DNA from: Saprospiraceae bacterium
GTDB lineage: Bacteria > Bacteroidota > Bacteroidia > Chitinophagales > Saprospiraceae
Direction of reading: 5' to 3'
DNA: 64,000 bases
NCBI GenBank assembly: GCA_016713025.1
Contig: JADJPZ010000004.1
Location: forward strand, 3,759,001 to 3,823,000
Notes under the pieces: generated by a model
Told to the model about the DNA's origin: nothing
Database searches by the model: none
The model's input: only the letters and a program-made list of their open reading frames with translations
Program-made: the position numbers and the translations under genes
Shown: piece by piece, positions 56,852 to 64,000 of the stretch
Layout of the letters: each line of letters begins with the position of its first letter
Numbering within the stretch: position 1 is the first letter of the stretch

Positions 56852-58366
56852 ATGAGTAATAAAATAATTCAAACATCAATATTTTATTTCTTTGTTCTGA
56901 TTTTTTGGAATTGTCAGAACAAGACGAATTCTTCTGTAGTTACTGATGTAGAAACTCATAGACCTGGCTTTCACTTCACGCCTGACTCCATGTGGATGAA
57001 TGACCCGAATGGCATGGTTTATCATGATGGTGAATATCACTTGTTTTACCAATATTTCCCAGACTCAACAGTTTGGGGACCAATGCATTGGGGACATGCT
57101 GTGAGCAAGGACTTGGTGAAATGGGAACACCTACCCATTGCTCTTTACCCTGACTCACTGGGTTTTATATTTTCCGGTAGCGCAGTGGTAGATAAAGGCA
57201 ATACCAGCGGCTTTGGCAAAGATGGCAAGAATCCGATCGTAGCCATTTTTACTCATCACGATATGGAAGGAGAAAGATCAAAATCATTGACCTTCCAAAA
57301 TCAATCCATCGCCTACTCTAATGATAATGGCCGAACATTCACAAAATATGAAGGGAATCCAGTTGTCAAAAACCCAGGTATCAAAGATTTTAGGGACCCA
57401 AAAGTGATCTGGCACGAAGCCAGCAAAAAATGGGTCATGGTTTTCGCTGCTTATGACAAAGTTCTCTTTTATCAATCGCCAAATCTCAAAGACTGGACAA
57501 AAACAGGTGAGTTTGGCATCTCAGGAGATACAAGACTGTGGGAATGTCCTGATCTATTTCCTATAAAAGTAGAAGGCAGTAATGATCAAAAATGGGTGCT
57601 AATCACGAGTATTCAAAAAGATGCGCCAAATGGTGGTACAGGTACAAGCTATTTTATAGGTGATTTTGATGGTCAAACATTTGTCGGTGATCCTAAAAGT
57701 CAAAAATGGTTGGATTATGGTACAGATAATTATGCTTTTGTCACTTGGTCCAATGCACCCGATGGCAAGATATTAGGTTTGGGTTGGATGTCAAATTGGC
57801 AATATGCACAACATGTTCCGACCAAAAGATGGAGAAGTGCAATGACCTTGCCTAGAGAGCTAAAATTGTATCGTATGAATGATGACCTAATATTAAAATC
57901 TTTGCCAGTAAAATCAGTTGAAAGCATCATGGGTCAAAAATCAAAAATATCCATAAATGAACATGGTAAGGAAATAAAAATTGCATCTACTTCTTATATT
58001 GATTTTTCATTTGTACCAAGTAAAGAACATTGTACTCTGAGATTTTCAAATACTAAGAATGAATACATAGACATAGGATTTGATCCACTCAAAAACGAAT
58101 ATTCCATAGACAGAACACATGCAGGTAGTTCGGATTTTAGTCCGATTTTTGCTGTTAAACACGTAGCACCAAGGCTGGAGAAATCGGACACTATTAGGTG
58201 GCAGATCTATCTTGACGTAGCATCTGTTGAGCTTTTTGCCGATGGAGGATTGACTACTTTGACGGATATCTTTTTTCCTAGTGAACCATTTTCAAAGCTT
58301 ACTTTTATGGGTAAACCTATCTTTTTCGAAGGTGAAAGAGCCGAGATCAAAGGACTTGGACAATAA
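56852..58366 (+). CDS. GH32 levanase/fructanase lipoprotein
   Basis: 504 residues with a lipoprotein signal (FVLIFWNCQNK). The five-blade propeller has the nucleophile aspartate in WMNDPNGMVYHDGEYHLFYQY (about residue 47), the transition-state stabiliser in FRDPKV and the acid/base glutamate in ECPDLF (about 231). A C-terminal beta-sandwich follows. It hydrolyses beta-fructosidic bonds in levan, inulin or sucrose; which one cannot be read. It completes the fructan locus. Confidence 0.93.
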   Translation: MSNKIIQTSIFYFFVLIFWNCQNKTNSSVVTDVETHRPGFHFTPDSMWMNDPNGMVYHDGEYHLFYQYFPDSTVWGPMHWGHAVSKDLVKWEHLPIALYPDSLGFIFSGSAVVDKGNTSGFGKDGKNPIVAIFTHHDMEGERSKSLTFQNQSIAYSNDNGRTFTKYEGNPVVKNPGIKDFRDPKVIWHEASKKWVMVFAAYDKVLFYQSPNLKDWTKTGEFGISGDTRLWECPDLFPIKVEGSNDQKWVLITSIQKDAPNGGTGTSYFIGDFDGQTFVGDPKSQKWLDYGTDNYAFVTWSNAPDGKILGLGWMSNWQYAQHVPTKRWRSAMTLPRELKLYRMNDDLILKSLPVKSVESIMGQKSKISINEHGKEIKIASTSYIDFSFVPSKEHCTLRFSNTKNEYIDIGFDPLKNEYSIDRTHAGSSDFSPIFAVKHVAPRLEKSDTIRWQIYLDVASVELFADGGLTTLTDIFFPSEPFSKLTFMGKPIFFEGERAEIKGLGQ

Positions 58367-58470
58367 TAATTTTAAAGTATTTATAAAAAAAATCCTAGGT
58401 GCTGCAAAGAAGATGGAATAGTCAAGGTATCTAACGATATCTCCATAACTTGTGACGCTCTGCGTTAATA

Positions 58471-58573
58471 AACTAAAATTCGTTTTTCAAGTCTGGCTCC
58501 GCTACAGTAGCTTACGTTCAACGGAGTTTTCATTTTAGGCACTTCGTACCAAACGAAAACTTAGTTGTTAGCG
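58471..58573 (+). repeat. attC-like site at the left edge of the second array
   Basis: AACTAAAATTCGTTT (58471-58485) and AAACGAAAACTTAGTT (58551-58566) form imperfect arms, followed by GTTAGC (58567-58572). The downstream cassette's R'' GCTAAC (59742-59747) complements this box. This site's own R'' is unclear. 58367-58470 holds nothing else recognisable. Confidence 0.5.
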
Positions 58574-58598
58574 GTAGGGGCTTTGTTTCTTCGCAAAT

Positions 58599-59189
58599 TT
58601 ACATTTTTATTTCCGATTGTTTGTCACTTTCACTTCCTTTAATTAATGGTCTGCCTTGTATTGCTTGTATAAGTGTCAGTAATGCTAAAAGTCCATAAAT
58701 TAAGGAAAGTCCGATCGTCAATTTAGTGTTTTTTAGGAAATAAAACGATACTATCGGTAATACTTGTAAGGCGTGCATTCCAATAAAATGAGAAACTCTT
58801 AAATCTCCAACTGTCTTGCTCCAACCAACGATTAACCAATTTGAATTATCGTTTAATGCTCCAACACTATGATTAAGTCTTAAACCCAATGCAAAACCTT
58901 CAAAAGAAAAAATTACAAATATTAATATTCCAAAACGAATTGCCCACAGGTAGTAAGTAGGAAGATTAGGAAAGTCGTTTTTGAAAAATAAGATACCAAC
59001 ATAAGCTGTGTAAAGAGTAACCAAGGTGGCAGCTAATGCCATCATTGAATTCAATGCTGAATACATTGGTGTTGAAATATTATAATGTGAAAGTTGTCCT
59101 TTGTTTGCTTGAAAGGCATTATAAATAATTTCAAAACCTAATAATAGAATTAGAACCCAACTGAATAATAGTAGTGTAAAAATGGACAT
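58599..59189 (-). CDS. Polytopic membrane protein of unknown function (cassette gene)
   Basis: 196 residues with about five hydrophobic segments; not assigned. A conserved-looking RVSHFIGMHALQVLPIV (about 131-147) has two histidines next to a membrane segment, but no function can be claimed. It is read against the cassette direction and its start overlaps the start of the divergent HD gene by 8 bases, so neither gene has room for a separate promoter between them. Confidence 0.7.
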   Translation of the reverse strand: MSIFTLLLFSWVLILLLGFEIIYNAFQANKGQLSHYNISTPMYSALNSMMALAATLVTLYTAYVGILFFKNDFPNLPTYYLWAIRFGILIFVIFSFEGFALGLRLNHSVGALNDNSNWLIVGWSKTVGDLRVSHFIGMHALQVLPIVSFYFLKNTKLTIGLSLIYGLLALLTLIQAIQGRPLIKGSESDKQSEIKM

Positions 59190-59729
59190 TCAAACAATCT
59201 ATCAAAAAACAATAAAATTTGCAACATTAAAACATTTAGAAAAGGAGCAAACAATTCCAAGCACTAAATTGCCTTATGTTGTACATTTAAGCAATGTTGC
59301 AATGGAAATATTAATGGCAAGTCAAAATTCAAAAAACTTTAATCTTTTTATTGCAATTCAAATAGCTTTATTACATGACACATTAGAAGATACAAGTGCA
59401 ACTTATGAAGAATTGGAAAATGAATTTGGGTCTGAATTGGCAAAAGGAGTTCAAGCATTAACAAAAAATGACAAATTACCTAAAGTGAAAAAATGTTGGA
59501 TAGCTTGAATAGAACAAAACAATTGCCTAAAGAAGTCTGGGCAGTAAAATTAGCTGACAGAATTACAAATCTACAAACTCCCCCAGCGCATTGGAGTTTC
59601 GAAAAAAAGATAGAATACATAAAGGAAGCTGAAATAATTTCAAAAATCTTAAATGGATGTAACCCATATTTAGAAAGTAGGTTGCAATTGAAAATTGAAG
59701 AATACAAAAAAATATCAAAAGCTAATTGA
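59182..59729 (+). pseudogene. HD-domain (p)ppGpp hydrolase-like protein, one frameshift
   Basis: Two frames (59182-59508 and 59493-59729) join into a protein of about 180 residues if one A is added to the A6 run near 59490. HDTLEDT (HD metal motif, about residue 71) and VKLADRITNL resemble the Mesh1/SpoT hydrolase domain that removes pyrophosphate from ppGpp. No synthetase domain. Small alarmone hydrolases in accessory DNA are sometimes linked to toxin systems; that link is only inferred. Its stop lies 12 bases before the attC-like site. Confidence 0.7.
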
Positions 59730-59741
59730 ATTTGCACTATA

Positions 59742-59808
59742 GCTAACAATGCACTGGATGTCATCCTTGCTATCGCTGTAGACGATCGCCAGTGCTGGAT
59801 CGTTAGTA
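59742..59808 (+). repeat. attC-like site of the HD cassette
   Basis: R'' GCTAAC (59742-59747), inner arms GCACTGG (59751-59757) and CCAGTGC (59789-59795), ending in GTTAGTA (59802-59808). 67 bases. Confidence 0.68.
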
Positions 59809-60169
59809 CGAAATTAAGCTAAAAAAATCCGTCTGATGATAATACAAAAATATGAAATCAAGCTTTTGCAAAGTGGAATTTGCTGAAAGAAAGATCTTTC
59901 AAAGCTAATCGCTTAAAAAGCTTGGGCGAAGTTCAGAGAATATTTTGAAATAGTGGTAACTTTTTGAAAATATTTTTATATTTTTGTATTAACGTAATGA
60001 TCAGCCTACTGCACAAATCAAACATTTGATGACAATAGCCTGGCATTACTTCATCAGATGATTTTTAAAAAGTAGCTTAACTTTAAAATTTTATAAAATA
60101 AAATCGACTAACTGCTGCTACCACAACATGCCTGCTAACGCGACGGCACGTCGGGTGAGCAGCGGGACG
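59803..60169 (+). other. Short cassette without an evident gene
   Basis: 367 bases between two attC-like crossovers. No convincing open frame on either strand. R'' ACTAAC at its 3' end complements the GTTAGT at its start, so it qualifies as a cassette. It may carry a promoter, a small RNA or a decayed gene. Confidence 0.5.
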
Positions 60170-60175
60170 TTGAAC
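60107..60175 (+). repeat. attC-like site preceding IS3
   Basis: R'' ACTAAC (60107-60112), arm GCTGCTACC paired with GGGTgAGCAGC (one unpaired base), an inner CGACGGCACGTCG hairpin, and GTTGAAC (60169-60175). The extra-helical base is typical of attC sites. Confidence 0.62.
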
Positions 60176-60277
60176 AAACCCTCCTCACATTGCCCAAGAA
60201 TAGCAGTCGGACAATACTGATAATGAATCGAATAACACTTATTTTTGTGGGATTAATTTATCTCAAAAATCGAAGTT

Positions 60278-61180
60278 ATGATGTCCGAATTAAAGTATGT
60301 AAGTGATTACCATGTGGTAGAATTTGAAGAGTTTATGATACTCAAAAACTTCTCCAAACGCATCATCAAAACGTATGTCCAGATTGTGAAACAGTTTATC
60401 AATTGGTGGGAAAAACATCATCTCAATGTGCCGATGAGCGATGATGTAGTGCGTAAATATCTATTGCACCGATTTGATACTGGCAAAGACTGGCAGACGG
60501 TCAATTCTGATTACTCGGCGATCCAAAAATGGTTTAAAAATGTGCTCATGCTCTCCTGGAGTCTGACAAAACTGCCACGTGCCCGCAAGGAAAAGAAACT
60601 ACCTTCCATCCTATCCAAAGAAGATGTAGTCAAGATCATCGAAGCGGCTGCTACTTTCAAACAGCAAGTGTTACTGACCTTTGTTTATGTCACAGGTGCA
60701 CGACTTAGTGAAACCACCCATGTGAAGATCGATGACATCGACTCTCATCGTATGCAGGTACGCATCAATCAAGGTTCAGCCCGTTGGATAGTCATTCTAC
60801 GGGCTAAAGGCAATAAAGACCGATTTATCATGCTTCCGCAGATACTTATAGATTTGCTTAGGGATTATTACAGGAGAGAAAAACCGGAAGTCTATCTCTT
60901 TAATGCCAAGGTGAAAGCCCAAGCCTACAATCCACGTTCTGTTCAGTTGGCCATGCAGCAGGCAAAAAAGAAGGCCAAAGTCACCAAAAAAGGGTCAATA
61001 CATACCCTTCGCAACTGTTATGCTACACACCATCTCGAAGGTGGCACGGATTTGGTCTTCTTACAGGAACAGATGGGGCACAAAAACCTGCGAACCACCA
61101 TCCGCTACATAGGCCTATGTGTGGAACGCCACCGCTACATCAAACATCCGATCGACAACCTGCCCATAAAGTACAGGTAA
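60278..61180 (+). CDS. Tyrosine recombinase of IS3
   Basis: 300 residues, homologous throughout to the IS1/IS2 enzymes. The catalytic set is arginine in TGARLSETT, lysine in AKGNKDRF, HTLRNCYATHH (the second box arginine is kept but the following histidine is asparagine), histidine in MGHKNLRTT and tyrosine in IRYIGLC. An in-frame palindrome at 60778-60805 adds about nine residues (SARWIVILR) beside the catalytic lysine. The altered HxxR box and the insertion make activity doubtful. Confidence 0.82.
   Translation: MMSELKYVSDYHVVEFEEFMILKNFSKRIIKTYVQIVKQFINWWEKHHLNVPMSDDVVRKYLLHRFDTGKDWQTVNSDYSAIQKWFKNVLMLSWSLTKLPRARKEKKLPSILSKEDVVKIIEAAATFKQQVLLTFVYVTGARLSETTHVKIDDIDSHRMQVRINQGSARWIVILRAKGNKDRFIMLPQILIDLLRDYYRREKPEVYLFNAKVKAQAYNPRSVQLAMQQAKKKAKVTKKGSIHTLRNCYATHHLEGGTDLVFLQEQMGHKNLRTTIRYIGLCVERHRYIKHPIDNLPIKYR
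60778..60805. repeat. REP-like palindrome inside the IS3 recombinase gene
   Basis: AGCCCGT and ACGGGCT bound 28 bases sharing CCGTTGGA with the palindromes at 61991, 62702 and 46879. It is absent from the IS1 and IS2 genes at this point and read in frame. Confidence 0.65.
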
Positions 61181-61631
61181 GAAATAGTATCGGTGACTTG
61201 TTTCGAGACTATGGGGAGCAATATATCGAGATATACAAGCCATCACACCAACAGATCAAACTCATACGTGCCATCAGAGTCTGCAAGACACCTGCACTCG
61301 GTGCTACCGTCATCCATTGCAATGACTGTGGTCATAAACATTACATTTATCACAGTTGCGGGCATAGTCATTGTATGATATGTCAGAGTATTAAGCGGGA
61401 ACAATGGGTGGATAAACTCCGGAGCAATTTACTCAAAATACCTTATGTTCACACCATATTCACCCTGCCACATCAACTTAATAATCTTGCGCGCAATAAT
61501 GAATCCGTCATCTATTCCCTGATCATGAAAGTAGCATGGATGACCATCAAAAACATCGGAGCCAAATCGGGTTATACACCCGGCATGACATCTATTCTTC
61601 ATACTTTTGGGTCTGATATAAGACTGACCGT

Positions 61632-61702
61632 TGCTGCTTTGAGCAGCATTAAAGCCAACGATTTGGCTTTAAAGGAAAGGAACTGCAAACGACGGCTTGC
61701 AG
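61632..61702. repeat. Compound hairpin insertion in the IS3 transposase
   Basis: Three consecutive inverted repeats: TGCTGC/GCAGCA (61632-61648), TTAAAGCCAA/TTGGCTTTAA (61649-61672) and CTGCAA/TTGCAG (61683-61702). They fall where the HUH histidines should be and have no counterpart in IS1 or IS2. Confidence 0.65.
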
Positions 61703-61990
61703 CTAGATATAGTCATTATTTATCACTTTTTTTTGGAGGTCTGAGCGATGACGGAGCATGGATTTACCCCAAGGATAAACACAAACTCGACAAGTATAGA
61801 AGCATCTGTGCAAGCTACAAAGCCATATTTATCAAGGAGCTCAGATCTCTTCATAAATCAGGCAAAATCACTTATCACAATGATTTTGAAGTACTCATCA
61901 CTGATGTGGAAAAAATCCGATGGGTTGTTCACTCCACCCGGCCAACGATGGATACCAAAATCATAGAAGATTACCTGGCAAAGTATATCA

Positions 61991-62017
61991 ACCCCGTAGG
62001 AAATTTTCCAACGGGGT
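61991..62017. repeat. REP-like palindrome breaking the IS3 transposase
   Basis: ACCCCGTAGGA and TCCAACGGGGT with a 5-base centre, 27 bases. It separates YLAKYI from NRIAVSNKR and causes the frame change. Confidence 0.7.
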
Positions 62018-62594
62018 AAACCGCATTGCTGTATCAAATAAGCGACTCGATTATATCAAAGACTCCGAAAAGGTCATCCTCCTGCACAATGATTACAAGA
62101 ATCAACAAGCTGGCCAAGTGGCTCCCATAGCTTACAAAATCATGGAACCGCTCGTTGCTATCGATCAAATATTGCAGCATGTCCTCCCACCTTACTTCCA
62201 AAAATCCCGATCTTATGGCATTCACAATCATTCTTCCAAACTCAAAACCACCATCCCTGATGCCGTAAAACGAAATGGTCAAACCATCCGCACAGTATTT
62301 GAAATCATCACAGAACTGATGAAACTCAATCCCTATAAATGTGAAGTCTGTGGATCAGATAACCATCAATTAGAAGAAATAAAGCCTGATAAATCATGGA
62401 TATCAGCCTACATCAATATCCCGACTCCAAGGCCGCCGCCAGAATGCAATTCATACCAAAACATTATACCGAGATGAAAATAATACACCAGAATACCACA
62501 TTCAATATACCAAAATATGTGGAAACACTAGCGAAAACAGCGAAGTACAATGGTAAACTAAAGATAAGATGTCAAAACTTTCAAAAATCACCAT

Positions 62595-63005
62595 GAAATA
62601 AAAAATCCTCCCTATATTTGACATTAAATTAAGCCGAAAGACACCATTGAGAGCCCATTCAATAAAAAGCGTTACCCTTATTCCCAACACCGGCCTCGTT
62701 TATCCCGTTGGAAAGAATTCCTACGGGATGAAACTTGTAAAGTTGATGAAGCCTTTGGAAATATTTGCCACTTCAGGCTTTGGTAGTAAGGCTTTCATCA
62801 ACTTTCCTTTGTGTTTGAAATAAAATATCCTGCCTATATTTGACATTAAATTAAGCCGAAAGACACCATTGAGAGCCAATTCAATTGAAAGCGTTACCCT
62901 TATTCCCAGAACCGGCTTCGTTCAACTTGTAAAGTTGATGAAGCCTTTAGAAATATTTGCCAATTCCGGCTTTGGTAGTAAGGCTTTCATCAACTTTCCT
63001 TTGTG
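62595..63005 (+). repeat. Tandem duplication of the IS3 3' end
   Basis: A unit of about 222 bases beginning GAAATAAAA (62595) is repeated from 62817 with few changes; both carry the attC-like stem (GTTGATGAAGCC and GGCTTTCATCAAC). The first copy has a palindrome ATCCCG...CGGGAT at 62702-62729 splitting its GTT and AAC halves, while the second keeps GTTCAAC intact. 62478-62594 shows no gene. Confidence 0.75.
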
Positions 63006-63011
63006 TTACTT
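62920..63011 (+). repeat. attC-like site at the 3' end of IS3
   Basis: R'' GTTCAAC (62920-62926) complements GTTGAAC at the element's 5' end; long imperfect arms follow; it ends in GTTACTT (63005-63011). Confidence 0.68.
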
Positions 63012-63029
63012 GCAATTTAAAAATAGAAA

Positions 63030-63422
63030 ATGAGTTTTGTAGAAGAAATAAAAGGTAGATCGAACTCTGATTCCTTAGATTCAATAATGCAAACTGTATG
63101 GGAAAACTATGGTGAATTTCTTTTCGGCAGTAATATAAATTCAATTCAAGAGTTGACTGATTTTCAAGCTGGATTTTTGCACTTAATGGATGAGAAATGG
63201 ACGGAGTTAATTCCTGTTTTGATAGAAGATCAAGTAAAACCTGAATTTGATAATTGGTATGAAGAAGAAAATTCATACGAACAAATTAATTTGCAATCAA
63301 TAGATATAAGCAATATAGAAGATGGATCATGGCAACTTATGTTCGAAGATGATAATGTGGATCTAATAGTACACTTATATATGAAGGAGTGGGAATTTCA
63401 AAATGTAGCAAGAACTGGATAA
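63030..63422 (+). CDS. Small acidic protein of unknown function (cassette gene)
   Basis: 130 residues, acidic, soluble, no signal and no recognised family. It starts 24 bases after the cassette boundary and is followed after 18 bases by a second small gene in the same direction. Small adjacent pairs like this in cassettes are sometimes toxin-immunity or toxin-antitoxin modules, but no motif here supports that. Confidence 0.6.
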   Translation: MSFVEEIKGRSNSDSLDSIMQTVWENYGEFLFGSNINSIQELTDFQAGFLHLMDEKWTELIPVLIEDQVKPEFDNWYEEENSYEQINLQSIDISNIEDGSWQLMFEDDNVDLIVHLYMKEWEFQNVARTG

Positions 63423-63440
63423 CAAAACTAAACAAGTGAT

Positions 63441-63707
63441 ATGATTTATCAATTACCAATAAATTTAGAAATTCATAATAAAACGGTTCAAGCAATTATT
63501 GACCTCGAAACGGGATTCTTAGGGTTTTCTGAAGAACTAAATAATGAAACTATCGAATACTATTTTGGGGAAAGTCCAATAGAGTTTAGAAAAGCGTTAT
63601 TTGATAAATTAGAACATTTGATTGCTAAAAAGAGCTTAGTAAATTTTAAGATATGCAGAAAAGCCGAAAAGATGAAGGTAGTTCAAAACATCATTTCAAA
63701 AAATTAA
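63441..63707 (+). CDS. Small protein of unknown function (cassette gene)
   Basis: 88 residues, soluble, not recognised. It ends 4 bases before the R'' box of its attC-like site, the tight packing typical of gene cassettes. Probably co-transcribed with the gene at 63030. Confidence 0.6.
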   Translation: MIYQLPINLEIHNKTVQAIIDLETGFLGFSEELNNETIEYYFGESPIEFRKALFDKLEHLIAKKSLVNFKICRKAEKMKVVQNIISKN

Positions 63708-63711
63708 AAAA

Positions 63712-63779
63712 GCAAGTAACAACGGCTATGATGATATATTCGCTATCGCTTCATCCATCACATAGCCTAGGCGTTAGTG
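63712..63779 (+). repeat. attC-like site of the small-gene cassette
   Basis: R'' GCAAGTAAC (63712-63720) exactly complements the cassette's 5' end GTTACTTGC (63005-63013). Inner arms GGCTATG/CATAGCC; ends GTTAGTG (63773-63779). The core is almost identical to the site at 34857-34926. Confidence 0.75.
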
Positions 63780-63900
63780 GCAAGCGTAAAAAGACACCTT
63801 ACACAGTGAAAATAAAAAATATTTTGACCCTGACTGTGATTTTTTGACAGTCGTTGCGAATAATTAGGTAAATCAAGTTTCACTTTTAATAATTCGCAAA

Positions 63901-64000
63901 ATGAGAATGACAAAAATTATTTCAATCGTAACACTTTTTCTATTTGTTACAACCGCTTCGGGACAAAGCATCCTGCACGAATATTTCAAGGGAAATAAAG
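63901..64000 (+). CDS. Exported protein, 5' end only
   Basis: Open frame from ATG at 63901 to the window end. The first 33 residues are a signal peptide (MRMTKIISIVTLFLFVTTASG) followed by QSILHEYFKG. It lies in the next cassette, which starts at 63774, or in flanking DNA. Function unknown. Confidence 0.55.
   Translation, partial: MRMTKIISIVTLFLFVTTASGQSILHEYFKGNK

Larger units (their letters stand above)
61117..62477 (+). pseudogene. IS91-family HUH transposase of IS3, broken
   Basis: Starts ATGTGT at 61117 overlapping the recombinase, as in IS2. The zinc-binding domain is intact (CNDCGHKHYIYHSCGHSHCMICQ). Where IS2 has HIHLHTLV, IS3 has an extra 26 or so residues from a multi-hairpin insertion and no HxH motif. 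At 61991-62017 a palindrome inserted in the YLAKYI segment brings a stop at 62019; the remainder (to 62477) continues in another frame. Not functional as read. Confidence 0.85.
60170..63005 (+). mobile_element. IS3: divergent recombinase/HUH cassette element
   Basis: 2836 bases starting TTGAACAAACC like IS1 and IS2 and ending in an attC-like hairpin with R'' GTTCAAC (62920-62926). Gene order is the same, but the sequence is diverged. The element has several palindromic insertions and a duplicated 3' end, and its transposase is broken. Confidence 0.78.

Noticed and set aside
47027..58567. Fructan locus as a single giant cassette
   Set aside because: The only candidate R'' (CATAAC near 58449) shares six bases with GTTATG at 47026 and is not followed by a matching arm. 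That is too weak to claim.

Overview
The window is AT-rich DNA from a member of the Bacteroidota, probably near Saprospiria or Chitinophagia. This rests on SusC/SusD, a hybrid two-component sensor, a DUF5916 protein, an ArgF'-type carbamoyltransferase operon and TTTG-N19-TAnnTTTG promoters. No rRNA or tRNA gene was recognised.

Layout. 0.1-0.6 kb: decayed lipoprotein gene. 0.7-6.1 kb: minus-strand arginine operon (acetyltransferase, argG, argC, argD, argF'). 6.4-10.5 kb: truA, a TMTC-like membrane protein with TPRs, and a Crp/Fnr regulator. 10.6-17.6 kb: DUF5916 barrel, Fe/Mn superoxide dismutase, and a single-chain restriction-modification enzyme carrying an inserted DUF559 domain. 17.9-28.4 kb: an NO-stress and anaerobic locus (ric, nrdD split at its glycyl-radical end, nrdG, an Rrf2 regulator, quinol NO reductase, a vanadium-haloperoxidase-like lipoprotein, and a heme-copper-oxidase-like membrane protein). 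A repeated crp/oxidase junction shows that about 16.5 kb was inserted or rearranged here. 28.5-29.1 kb: fasciclin lipoprotein.

29.58-47.03 kb is the most unusual region. It reads as an array of integron-type gene cassettes without an integron integrase in view (CALIN-like). Each cassette starts with TTRRRY-like bases and ends in an attC-like hairpin whose R'' box is the exact reverse complement of that cassette's own 5' end. The cassettes are: a Ser/Thr kinase-TPR protein; a tyrosine recombinase plus IS91-type HUH transposase unit (IS1); a YwqG/DUF1963 protein; a 9.6-kb type I restriction-modification operon with an embedded Ser/Thr kinase and two PD-(D/E)XK-like proteins; and a second recombinase/HUH unit (IS2). 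A second array runs from about 58.57 kb to the window end: a membrane protein with a divergent HD hydrolase, an ORF-less cassette, a third, divergent recombinase/HUH unit (IS3), a pair of small unknown genes, and the start of another cassette.

47.2-58.4 kb, between the arrays, is a fructan utilisation locus (hybrid sensor with a sugar-binding domain, MFS sugar porter, SusC, SusD, GH32).

Many cassette and IS genes carry one-base indels in homopolymers, while most core genes are intact. Either the accessory genes are decaying or the assembly has local homopolymer errors.
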